Shown piece after piece: positions 54,401 to 64,000 of a DNA stretch of 64,000 nucleotides (position 1 is the first letter of the stretch; each line of letters opens with the position of its first letter). Source of the stretch: Mya arenaria (Eukaryota > Mollusca > Bivalvia > Myida > Myidae); the NCBI RefSeq assembly GCF_026914265.1, contig NC_069131.1, forward strand, positions 3,259,501 through 3,323,500. The letters are read 5' to 3'. Made by a program: the position numbers and the translations under genes. Under the pieces are notes generated by a model. That model saw only the letters and a program-made list of their open reading frames with translations. It did not search any database and was not told the origin of the DNA.

Positions 54401-57400
54401 AGAGCGACATAACGAGAAGCACACAACGACAGAGACACCATAACGAGGGATACATAAAATGGGTCGTACAACGAGACATAAACAACGAGATACATGTAAC
54501 GAAAGACACATAACGAGGGATACACAACGAGATACACACAACTAAGGAACACACAGCGAGAGACACATAACTCGAAAGACACAATGGATACAGTGTAGGA
54601 CCCGAGAGACATGTTCAGAAACACAGCAAAAGAGAGGTTCACGCAACGAGAGACAAACTACGAGAGTCACATAACGAGAGACACAGAACGAGAGACACAG
54701 AACGAGAGAGCACAAGAGACACATAACAAGGGGCACACAACGAGAGAGACAGAACGAGAGACACAGAACGAGAGTCACAGAACGAGAGAGCACAAGAGAC
54801 ACAGAACGAGAGACACAGAACGAGAGACACAGAACGAGAGACACAGAACGAGAGAGCACAAGAGACACAGAACAAGAGACACAGAACGAGAGACACAGAA
54901 CGAGAGAGCACAAGAGACACAGAACAAGGGACACAGAACGAGAGACACAGAATGAGAGTCACAGAACAAGAGACACAGAACGAGAGTCACAGAACGAGAG
55001 AGCACAAAAGACACAGAACAAGGGACACACAACGAGAGACACAGAACGAGAAACACACGCCGATAAAAATATAACGAGAGACACATAACGAGAGACACAT
55101 AAAGCGACACACTCAACGAGAGATACACGACGAGAAACACACACCGAGAAAAAAATAACGAGAGACACAAGAGACATGTTTCATCGGCCTACCTCCTCCT
55201 CTCGTTCTATCCTGGCGCAATCCTTCCCTTTCTTGTACATTTCAAGGTAGATCTTCTGGTGCTGCTTCTCTCGATCATCCATTGCTTGCTGGAAACAAAG
55301 CGTTGGGTTAACCACATAGGACATAAGTGCGCTTTACAGTTGAATGTCACTTGGTATATAATAGCATCAACTTATTCCTTATTTTACGAATTATAAGTCA
55401 TAGGAAACTATAACCATACATGTATAATGTGTAGTTCAGACCATACACATGGAACAGCTTATTAAGTTATTAGTCATTTATAAATTATAACATATCTTCA
55501 TGTGTTAATCCTGATGATCAAGTAATAGTTATCACTTTAAGATTATAAGATGATAAATTAAGGCAAAACTTTAGACCAATCAGTTATAAAACCTGAAGCT
55601 TATTCAGAAACAAAAGCTGACAGGAAATACCAAAAAGCGCTAATAACGCAAAACGTGGACATGGTTATAAACCTTTACCAACTTGTACAGATAATGCATG
55701 AAGGCAGATATGATTGTTAATAATGCCAAAAAGCGCTAATAACACAAAAAGCATTCAGAACTCCTCGGTCATTTTTATCGAAAACAACCTCGGATGTATT
55801 TGGACGGTTTACTTACTCAAAAAGTGGTATGTTTAAGTCCGCTGCAAGTAGATCTCGTAGTAATTTATTTTGCAGTTAAACTTTATGACTTAACTCTTGG
55901 GAATCTTAAATATGTTTGCATCCATACACTTCACTGGCAATCAATTTAAACTAAGATCAAAAATACAAGCTCAACGACGACATTTAATAAATGACATAAT
56001 TTAAAAAAATACGAACTACTTCTACTGATGTACCGGCATACATCCGAAGGTGTTTTCGATAAAATGGCCGAGGAGTTCCGAATGACAAAAAAGCAAACAT
56101 GGTCGTATGCCAATACCTGAAAGCGATCACAAGGCACAAAGACAGACATCGTTATTCAAAAATACCCCAAAACGCCCATAACACAAACAATCAAACATGG
56201 TTGTAAACCAATACCAAATAGTGACCAGAAGAAACAAAGTCAGACATGGATGTTAACACATACCAACGTACAAAGCCAAACATGGTTGTAAGCCAATGGA
56301 AAAAGGGATTATAACGCGTGGTTGTAAACAAATACCATTAAGATCCCAATTTCTCGAAATTTCTAAATCATAATATGCATACGTATCTTATTTTAGTAAG
56401 CCACTATTTACTTAAAAAACTAGTTTACAGTGATTCTCCCCAAATATTTTTTCTTTTTTAACTTTCAAAACTCTAAACATCAAACAGTTTATACAGGAAC
56501 CAGAAAAGTGTGTTTAGCTTGATTCTGTAATTGTTCGAGAAATTAAGGCCAGTATAATAAAGCACCAATAACGAAAAATTGCAGACATGGTTGTCCTGGT
56601 ACTCACAGAATCGTTTACCTTGAGGTGCTCCGTCTTCTCCTCCAATATGGAGGCGGCAGCAACCGACTCCTCACAGAAGTTGGAGATGTCGTCGTAATTC
56701 CTCTGTAGCTTGTTCATCTCCTCGCGAAGTTTGCTGATCTCGGCATCCTTCTTCTCGACAATCTATGTACACATTGTTAACGGTTATAATACTAATAAAT
56801 AATGTGTACACCTTAAAGAAAATATATTCTAAAATAAAATTTTATGTGTATAACTATACTGTACAGTTATTAGTAAACATGTTAGCTAACTGGTACAATA
56901 CTCGTTGTAGTTATTGTTGCAAATCTAGAGGAAAATGTTACCCATGCCCATATACGTACACTTCACAGAAATCGGATAATTTTACAGTTCTTGTTACAGC
57001 GAATCTAATTTTGTTTGCACAGAAATCGGATAATTTTACTGTACTAGTTATGAACAGAAATCCTAATTTTGTTTGCACATCTCCGTGATTTTTTAAATTA
57101 AATGGCCAAACAAATATATTGAGTTCACCTTGGACGTTTTATCGTCAATATTCGTCCTGTACATATTGATCTCCCTGTCCTTCTCCTCACAGAGAACCTT
57201 GAACTCCCGAATTTGTCTCCTCAGATCTCTGATCAATACGTCTTTCCTCTGGGACGGCGTCTTGTAAGGACCGTCGGAAAACTCGCCAGAAAGTTGTTTC
57301 TCATACCTCAGTCTGCTCGCGATGGTGTCCCTTGGCAACGAACATCCGGGCACTAACATGCATTCTTGTGACGTAAGAAACATGTGGTTTCTACTCTCTA

Positions 57401-57929
57401 AACCAGTTCCGGTCCTGTTAGTGCTTATCGTTGACGTGGAAGTGCTTAGGTTACTCATGTTGTCGTCTGCGAAATTGTCTTCCACGCATCGACTGTGATA
57501 TGGCGACTTTTGAGAATCGAATGTTCTACTTTTTGGTATACGACTTTTCTTTTGTCTCTGGCTATGGTCGGTCGAATTTTGCGTGTTAACTTTTGCGTAT
57601 TCATACTTTTCATTGTTCCCGTTAAAGTCGCGTTTCTGCTCATCACTCAGAGAATTTTCTAAACTGTCTTTACTACATTTTTCATTTGTCTTTGTTTCCT
57701 TGTCCGTTTCTGTATGTTTCTCAGCCGGGTTTTCCCTACACTCGTTTATCATCACTTCCAAACTATTGCTAAGGTTATCTGGACCAATGGAAGTCATCCT
57801 TATATCGTCATCATCAAAGAAGAAATCATCGCCAGAATGTACGAGACTGTCGATGGAAACATTTGAGTGATGTATGAGTGAATGGCTAGAATCTACCATA
57901 ACAGATGGACTGTAAGAATCAACAGACAT
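51494..57929 (-). CDS. Coiled-coil protein, probably quick-to-court-like, with GRIP-like C terminus
   Basis: Four exons on the minus strand: 57929-57129, 56762-56619, 55288-55193 and 51841-51494, all phase 0 with GT..AG ends, about 462 residues. The first 200 residues are Ser/Asn/Asp-rich and probably disordered. Coiled coil starts at [20 protein letters not shown] and runs through exons 2 and 3 ([38 protein letters not shown]). The last exon has [18 protein letters not shown], then [15 protein letters not shown] and [20 protein letters not shown], which resembles a GRIP-type Golgi-targeting domain. The combination recalls arthropod quick-to-court proteins; this rests on memory of the family, so it is tentative. 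The ATG at 57,929 is the first in frame. The last exon may instead start six bases later. The final intron is mostly minisatellite. Confidence 0.65.
51960..55175. repeat. 14-bp minisatellite (~230 copies) in the coiled-coil gene
   Basis: Unit AGAGACACAGAACG with AGAGTCACAGAACG, CATAACG and ACACAACG variants. The purine-rich strand is plus, so the transcript carries the pyrimidine-rich complement. It ends 18 bp from the exon 3 donor at 55,192. Frames of 14-residue period on both strands (Ser/Leu/Val/Cys-rich and Arg/Glu/Thr-rich) follow from the unit and are not genes. Confidence 0.95.
56342..56550. mobile_element. MITE family A, diverged copy
   Basis: ATCCCAATTTCTCGAAATTT at the left and TTCGAGAAATTAAGGCC at the right are imperfect inverse copies of the 47,291 element ends. 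Interior GTGTTTAGCTTGATTCTGTA is also shared. It lies in the intron between exons 2 and 3 of the coiled-coil gene. Confidence 0.65.
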
Positions 57930-58645
57930 AATCAAGTGTTTTGTAATGCTTTAAAGTTGTTTTTCTCATCCAGCGCGAAACTGTTCAAGTTTTAATAAAT
58001 CAGAACTGTCGTTCAAGTTGATGAGACTGGTGCGTTTCCATAGCATGCTATTCAAAATAGGAGAGGCTAGGATTATCGTTTTTCAGTAATACGTGCATAA
58101 TGTAGAAAGTGATTCCATGATGTTGTACTTTCAGCTCCCACATGCGGCGTCACGTCATTGCAAAATGTCTGAAAAGTGATAGAAAGAACGTAAACAGAAA
58201 AAAATCCGATTGTTTAGATAGTGTTCTGTAAACACACCAGGAATGTCGGTAACGTTATATCCATATACTATAACTGATAGAATGAATATTGCACAAGAAA
58301 TGTAAATTATATTTCTTGATTCTTAAGAGTATTATATTCAGAATTTATCAGCAATTTAAGTAAAACTCTTTCATTTGCTACAATAAATTTCATGTTTTAC
58401 AGAAATAACACCCACCATCATTCCAATGGTAATTTACAATATTCATAATTATACATTACATCATGTATTGATATTTCGCAACAGCTGCTTTTACAGTGCG
58501 AATAAAAGAAGTGTATAGTAGAAAGTTAAGCAGATGTAGAAACACTCAGTGATTTGTGAAATCAATGGTTTATCATTCTGATAAGACAGGATGAAATACA
58601 GGGACAAGTATGGTAGCATATAACACCTAACACTGCTATTTAAAC
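57930..58645. promoter_or_regulatory. 5' flank of the coiled-coil gene
   Basis: Upstream (minus strand) of the first ATG. No core promoter motif can be assigned with confidence. AT-rich and otherwise unremarkable. Confidence 0.3.
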
Positions 58646-58651
58646 ACCTCC

Positions 58652-59645
58652 ACCATAAAATGTCCCTTAAATAGCAGTGTAAGGTGGAGTCCCTTAAATA
58701 GCAGTGTAAGGTGGAGTCCCTTAAATAGCAGTATAAGGTGAAGGCGCTTAAATAGCAGTGTAAGGTGGAGTCCCTTAAATAGCAGTGTAAGGTGGAGTCC
58801 CTTCAATAGCAGTGTAAGGTGGAGACGCTTAAATAGCAGTTAAAGGTGGAGTCCCTTAAATAGCAGTGTAAGGTGGAGTCCCTTAAATATCAGTGTAAGC
58901 TGGAGTCCCTTAAATAGCAGTGTAAGGTGGAGTCCCTTAAATAGCAGTGTAAGATGGAGTCCCTTAAATAGAAGTGTAATGTGGAGGCGCTTAAATAGCA
59001 GTGTAAGGTGGAGGCGCTTAAATAGCAGTGTAAGGTGAAGGCGCTTAAATAGCAGTGTAAGATGGAGTCCCTTAAATAGAAGTGTAATGTGGAGGCGCTT
59101 AAATAGCAGCGTAAGGTGGAGTCCCTTAAATAGCAGTGTAAGGTGGAGTCCCTTAAATAGCAGTATAAGGTGGAGGCGCTTAAATAGCAGTGTAAGGTGG
59201 AGTCCCTTAAATAGCAGTGTAAGGTGGAGGCGCTTAAATAGAAGTGTAAGGTGGAGTCCCTTAAATAGCAGTGTAAGGTGGAGGCGCTTAAATAGCAGTG
59301 TAAGGTGGAGGCGCTTAAATAGCAGTGTAAGGTGGAGTCCCTTAAATAACAGTGTAAGGTGGAGTCCCTTAAATAGCAGTGTAAGGTGGAGTCCCTTAAA
59401 TAGCAGTATAAGGTGGAGGCGCTTAAATAGCAGTGTAAGGTGAAGTCCTTTAAACAGCAGTGTAAGGTGGAGTCCTTAAATAGCAGTGTAAGGTAGAGTC
59501 CCTTCAATAGCAGTGTAAGGTGGAGGCGCTTAAATAGCAGTGTAAGGTGGAGTCCCTTCAATAGCAGTGTAAGGTGGAGTCCCTTAAATATCAGTGTAAG
59601 GTGGAGGCGCTTAAATAGCAGTGTAAGGTGGAGGCGCTTAAATAG
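58652..59645 (+). repeat. 27-bp minisatellite, left arm (~37 copies)
   Basis: Unit CTTAAATAGCAGTGTAAGGT plus GGAGTCC. Two main variants differ at the end: GGAGTCC-CTTAAA and GGAGGCG-CTTAAA. All units read in one direction up to the junction at ~59,645. Confidence 0.95.
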
Positions 59646-62600
59646 CTGCTATTTAAGCGCCTCCACCTTACACTGCTATTTAAGCGCCTCCACCTTACAC
59701 TGATATTTAAGGGACTCCACCTTACACTTCTATTTAAGCGCCTCCACCTTACACTGCTATTTAAGCGCCTCCACCTTACACTACTATTTAAGTGACTCCA
59801 CCTTACACTTCTCTTTAAGGGACTCTACCTTACACTGCTATTTAAGCGCCTCCATCTTACACTGATATTTAAGGGACTCTACCTCACACTGCCATTTAAG
59901 GGACTCCACCTTACACTGCTATTAAAGGGACTCCATCTTACACTGCTATTGAAGGGACCCCACCTTACACTGCTATTTAAGCGCCTTCACCTTACACTGC
60001 TATTTAAGCGCCTCCACCTTACACTGCTATTTAAGGGACTCCACCTTACACTGCTATTTAAGCGCCTCCACCTTACACTGCTATTTAAGCGCCTCCACCT
60101 TACACTGCTACTCAAGGGACTCCACCTTACACTGCTATTTAAGGGCCTACACCTTACACTGCTATTTAAGCGCCTCCACCTTACACTGCTATTTAAGGGA
60201 CTCCACCTTACACTTCTATTTAAGGGACTCCACCTTACACTGCTATTTAAGGGACTCCACCTTACACTGCTATTGAAGGGACTCCACCTTACACTGCTAT
60301 TTAAGGGACTCCACCTTACACTGCTATTGAAGGGACTCCACCTTACACTGCTATTTAAGGGACTCCACCTTACACTTCTATTTAAGCGCCTCCACTTTAC
60401 ACTGCTATTTAAGGGACTCCACCTTACACTGATATTTAAGGGACTCCACCTTACACTGCTATTTAAGGGACTCCACCTTACACTGCTATTTAAGCGCCTC
60501 CACATTACACTTCTATTCCAGGGACTCCACCTTACACTGCTATTTAAGCGCCTCCACATTACACTTCTATTTAAGGGACTCCATCTTACACTGCTATTTA
60601 AGGGACCCCACCTTACACTGCTGTTTAAGGGACTCAACCTTACACTGATATTTAAGCGCCTCCACATTACACTGCTATTTAAGGAACTCCACCTTACACT
60701 GCTATTTAAGCGCCTCCACATTACACTTCTATTCCAGGGACTCCACCTTACACTGCTATTTAAGCGCCTCCACATTACACTTCTATTTAAGGAACTCCAA
60801 CTTACACTGCTATTTAAGGGACTCCACCTTACACTGCTATTTAAGGGACTCCACCTTTAACTGCTATTTAAGGGACTCCACCTTACACTGCTATTTAAGG
60901 GACTCCACCTTACACTGCTATTTAAGCGCCTCCACCTTACACTGCTATTGAAGGGACTCCACCTTACACTGCTATTTAAGCGCCTCCACCTTACACTGCT
61001 ATTTAAAGGACTTCACCTTACACTGCTATTTAAGCGCCTCCACGTTATACTGCTATTTAAGGGACTCCACCTTACACTGCTATTTAAGGGACTCCACCTT
61101 ACACTGCTATTTAAGGGACTCCACCTTACACTGCTATTTAAGGGCCTCCACCTTACACTGCTATTTAAGGGACTCCACCTTACACTGATATTTAAGGGAC
61201 TCCACCTTACACTTCTATTTAAGCGCCTCCACCTTACACTTCTATTTAAGCGCCTCCACCTTACACTGCTATTTAAGCGCCTCCACCTTACACTGCTATT
61301 TAAGGGACTCCATCTTACACTGATATTTAAGGAACTCCACCTTAAACTGCTATTTAAGGGACTCCACCTTACACTGCTATTTAAGCGCCTCCACCTTACA
61401 CTGCTATTGAAGGGACTCCACCTTACACTGCTATTTAAGGACTCCACCTTACACTGCTATTTAAAGGACTTCACCTTACACTGCTATTTAAGCGCCTCCA
61501 CCTTATACTGCTATTTAAGGGACTCCACCTTACACTGCTATTTAAGGGACTCCACCTTACACTGCTATTTAAGCGCATCCACCTTACACTGCTATTCAAG
61601 GGACTCCACTTTGCACTGCTATTCAAAGGACTCAACCATACACTGCTATTTAAGGTACCCCACCTTACACTGATATTTAAGGTACTTCACCTTACACTTC
61701 TATTTAAGGGACTCCACCTTACACTTCTCTTTAAGGGACTCTACCTTACACTGCTATTTAAGGGACTCCATCTAACACTGATATTTAAGGGACTCCACCT
61801 TACATTGCTATTTAAGGGACTCCACCTTACACTGATATTTAAGGTACTTCACCTTACACTGATAATTAAGGGACTCCACCTTACACTGCTATTTAAGGGA
61901 CTCCACCTTACACTGCTATTTAAGGGACTCCACCTTTCACTGCTATTTAAGGGACTCCACCTCACACTACTATTTAAGGACTCCACCTTACACTGATATT
62001 TAAGGGACTCCACCTTACACTTCTGTTTAAGGGACTCCACCTTACACTGCTATTTAAGGGACTCCACCTTACAGTGCTATTTAAGGGACTCCACCTTACA
62101 CTGCTATTTAAGGGACTCCACCTTACACTGCTATTTAAGGGACTCCACCTTACACTGCTATTTAAGCGCCTCCACCTTACACTGCTATTCAAGGGACTCC
62201 ACCTTACACTACTATTTAAGCGCCTCCACCTTACACTGCTATTTAAGCGCCTCCACCTTACACTGATATTTAAGGGACTCCACCTTACACTTCTATTTAA
62301 GGGACTCCACCTTACACTGCTATTTAAGGGACTCCACCTTACACTGCTATTGAAGGGACTCCACCTTACACTGCTATTTAAGGGACTCCACCTTACACTG
62401 CTATTTAAGGGACTCCACCTTACACTGCTATTTAAGCGCCTCCACCTTACACTTCTCTTTAAGGGACTCCACCTTACACTGCTATTTAAGCGCCTCCACC
62501 TTACACTGCTATTCCAGGGACTCCACCTTACACTGCTATTTAAGCGCCTCCACCTTACACTGCTATTTAAGGGACTCCAGCTTACACTGCTATTTAAGCG

Positions 62601-62815
62601 CATCCACCTTACACTGCTATTCAAGGGACTCCACTTTACACTGCTATTCAAAGGACTCCACCATACACTGCTATTTAAGGTACCCCACCTTACACTGATA
62701 TTTAAGGTACTTCACCTTACACTTCTATTTAAGCGCATCCACCTTAAACTTATATTTAAGCGCATCCACCTTAAACTCCTATTTAAGCGCCTCCACCTTT
62801 AACTGCTATTTAAGG
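59646..62815 (-). repeat. 27-bp minisatellite, right arm, inverted (~117 copies)
   Basis: Reverse complement of the left-arm unit (GGACTCCACCTTACACTGCT plus ATTTAAG). At the junction the arms form a palindrome: about 75-80 bp outward on each side match, including the same order of variant units. A ~1,024-bp higher-order copy links 61,571-61,705 and 62,595-62,730, and a ~215-bp one links 60,496 and 60,711. The right edge decays gradually to 62,850. Confidence 0.95.
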
Positions 62816-62850
62816 GCGACCACCTTAAACTACTAAGTAAGGGCCCCGAC

Positions 62851-63469
62851 ATTGCAATCGCTTGGTAAGTGCCAATTATTCAAACGTCTTAAAATTTCAT
62901 TTTTTTTTATTTAATTCGTTCGAAACTAAGAAAACGTGTTTGCGTCATTATGTTCTTGAATGGCTATCTTTGTAAAAGTAAACAACGTAATTATCGTCAT
63001 CGTTGCTTACTTTCAAATCTGTATTGCTCTCGAGGTTTATTGGATACACTTGTGATCAGCAGTATTTCTAACATGATTTGAGACAATTGTTTCAACTGTA
63101 ATTGTTTTATTCAAACGTATGAGCACAGCATGTGCTATTTCACCTTTTAAAGTTACCAACAATGTCATTACCCACGTCGTTCGCTTAAACAAAGTTCTGA
63201 GCACTCGGCACAATGACAATTTCAAATGTCATACAAGTTTTGGCGACTTTATCCCAGATGTAAAAACAAATCTACATATTTTTTTATCATACTGCCAAAC
63301 CTGTTGTTTTATATGCCAGTGAAATATGGGGTACTATAAATACAACTTATTCAAAGGCTAAAAAGACTGATTTTGATATCTTCATATAGTAGTGACATGC
63401 CATGTATACCTATAATTATTAAAATATAATATACTAGGTGTTCACAAAAAGGCAACACATGCTGCAGTT
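62851..63469. other. Intergenic; dispersed repeat at 62,995-63,090
   Basis: Contains the second copy of the repeat seen at 12,595-12,690. No gene recognised; the short frames on both strands near 63,040-63,320 have no recognisable domain. Confidence 0.45.
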
Positions 63470-63474
63470 GTTGA

Positions 63475-63930
63475 TCGCCATGTATTTTTTTATAGATTGC
63501 TTCCTGCCGATATAGACCGTTTGTTACACAGTGCTTTTGCAGAAAATAATTTAGTTTATAAAACTAGTTAAAATAGCTGGGTATCTAGTTTCACATTTCT
63601 ACTGAAATATCTTTTAATATCACATACATCTTTGTATTATAAACATTTGCACAAGATTGTTAAACGAAAACTTGTATCGTTCTTTAAACAACACTTAAGA
63701 AAATTGTTGTCCTAAACTAGCAAGCTTAGAACAAATTCTGTATTAAAAACTTATATTTTGCAGAGAAACATACTCAAGTTTTATTAAGACCCATGATGTT
63801 AAAACATGTTTCTTAAACTTTAGAATAAGATATTGTAAGCTAGAAATAGAAGTTGGCAGACGCAGTTTTAGTGATAAACGTATTGATTTTACGAAGATTT
63901 GCGAAACAAGTTATTACAACATTATATCAA
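63475..63930 (+). pseudogene. Decayed LINE-type retrotransposon tail
   Basis: Translated pieces in shifting frames read LPADIDRLLHSAFAENNLVY, then NSWVSSFTFLLKYL, YKHLHKIVKRKLVSFFKQHL and finally FRIRYCKLEIEVGRRSFSDK with RIDFTKIC. The last part resembles the region after the reverse transcriptase domain in molluscan LINE proteins (K-L-E-I-E-x-G-R followed by R-x-C-x-x-C). Stops and frameshifts are frequent. Confidence 0.45.
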
Positions 63931-64000
63931 TCACACTCGTTGGCACGATGGTACGCGAGAGTGTGGTCTTGTGTTGTGGGGGGAACCTGAGTACCCGGAG

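Noticed and set aside
51959-55177. Leu/Val/Ser/Cys-rich and Arg/Glu/Thr-rich long frames resembling membrane or RS-like proteins
   Set aside because: Direct readings of the 14-bp minisatellite on the two strands, inside an intron.
58890-62802. Long frames such as FKGLHLTLL and RWSPLNSSV repeats
   Set aside because: 27-bp minisatellite translated; period nine residues on both strands, without any nonrepeat coding sequence.

Overview
The window looks like nuclear DNA of an invertebrate animal, most likely a bivalve mollusc. Genes are split by introns with GT..AG ends, intergenic DNA is AT-rich, and tandem minisatellites and short inverted-repeat transposons (MITEs) are very abundant. The protein families (small secreted C1q-domain proteins, a BRICHOS-domain precursor of a cysteine-rich peptide) are typical of lophotrochozoan immune repertoires. 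There is no bacterial operon structure, and no CRISPR array, rRNA or convincing intact tRNA.

Layout. (1) 1.5-26.7 kb, minus strand: thirteen exons of the glutamate-cysteine ligase catalytic subunit (GCLC), from the initiator ATG at 26,724 to an exon ending at 1,488. The last ~130 codons lie beyond the left edge. Its introns hold minisatellites (41, 51, 40 and 143 bp units), a hAT-like MITE with an 8-bp target duplication, two TA-flanked elements nested in older repeats, TTAA-flanked MITEs and tRNA-derived SINE pieces. (2) 27.4-30.8 kb: a 45-bp minisatellite and a 1.06-kb inverted-repeat element. (3) 31.95-34.1 kb, plus strand: an intact six-exon gene for a type II membrane BRICHOS protein ending in a furin site and a 38-residue, eight-cysteine, arginine-rich peptide. 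This is a candidate antimicrobial peptide precursor. (4) 35.4-37.9 kb, minus strand: an intact three-exon secreted coiled-coil C1q-domain gene, convergent with the BRICHOS gene. (5) 39.19-50.66 kb: a second copy of the segment 33.26-38.82 kb. It carries only the last two BRICHOS exons (nonsense codon plus 2-nt deletion) and a C1q copy interrupted by a 250-bp MITE; a ~240-bp intron has grown to ~6 kb of 35-bp repeats. (6) 51.5-57.9 kb, minus strand: a four-exon coiled-coil protein, probably a quick-to-court-like protein, with ~3.2 kb of 14-bp repeats in its last intron. (7) 58.65-62.8 kb: a 27-bp minisatellite in two opposed arms meeting at a palindrome near 59,645, then a decayed LINE-like tail.

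The most unusual signal is that several minisatellites are made from exon ends. In GCLC exon 5 (51-bp array) and GCLC exon 7 (~65-bp array) each repeat contains a copy of the last coding bases plus the 5' splice donor. The 35-bp array in the duplicated BRICHOS intron starts at the donor and resembles the exon end. Another part of GCLC, exon 13, also has a decayed copy just downstream. Together these suggest recurrent tandem duplication seeded at exon/intron junctions in this region.

Functionally, GCLC (glutathione synthesis) and the coiled-coil gene are housekeeping-type genes flanking a small immune-like module (BRICHOS peptide plus C1q lectin-like protein) that was duplicated as a block and then degraded in the second copy.
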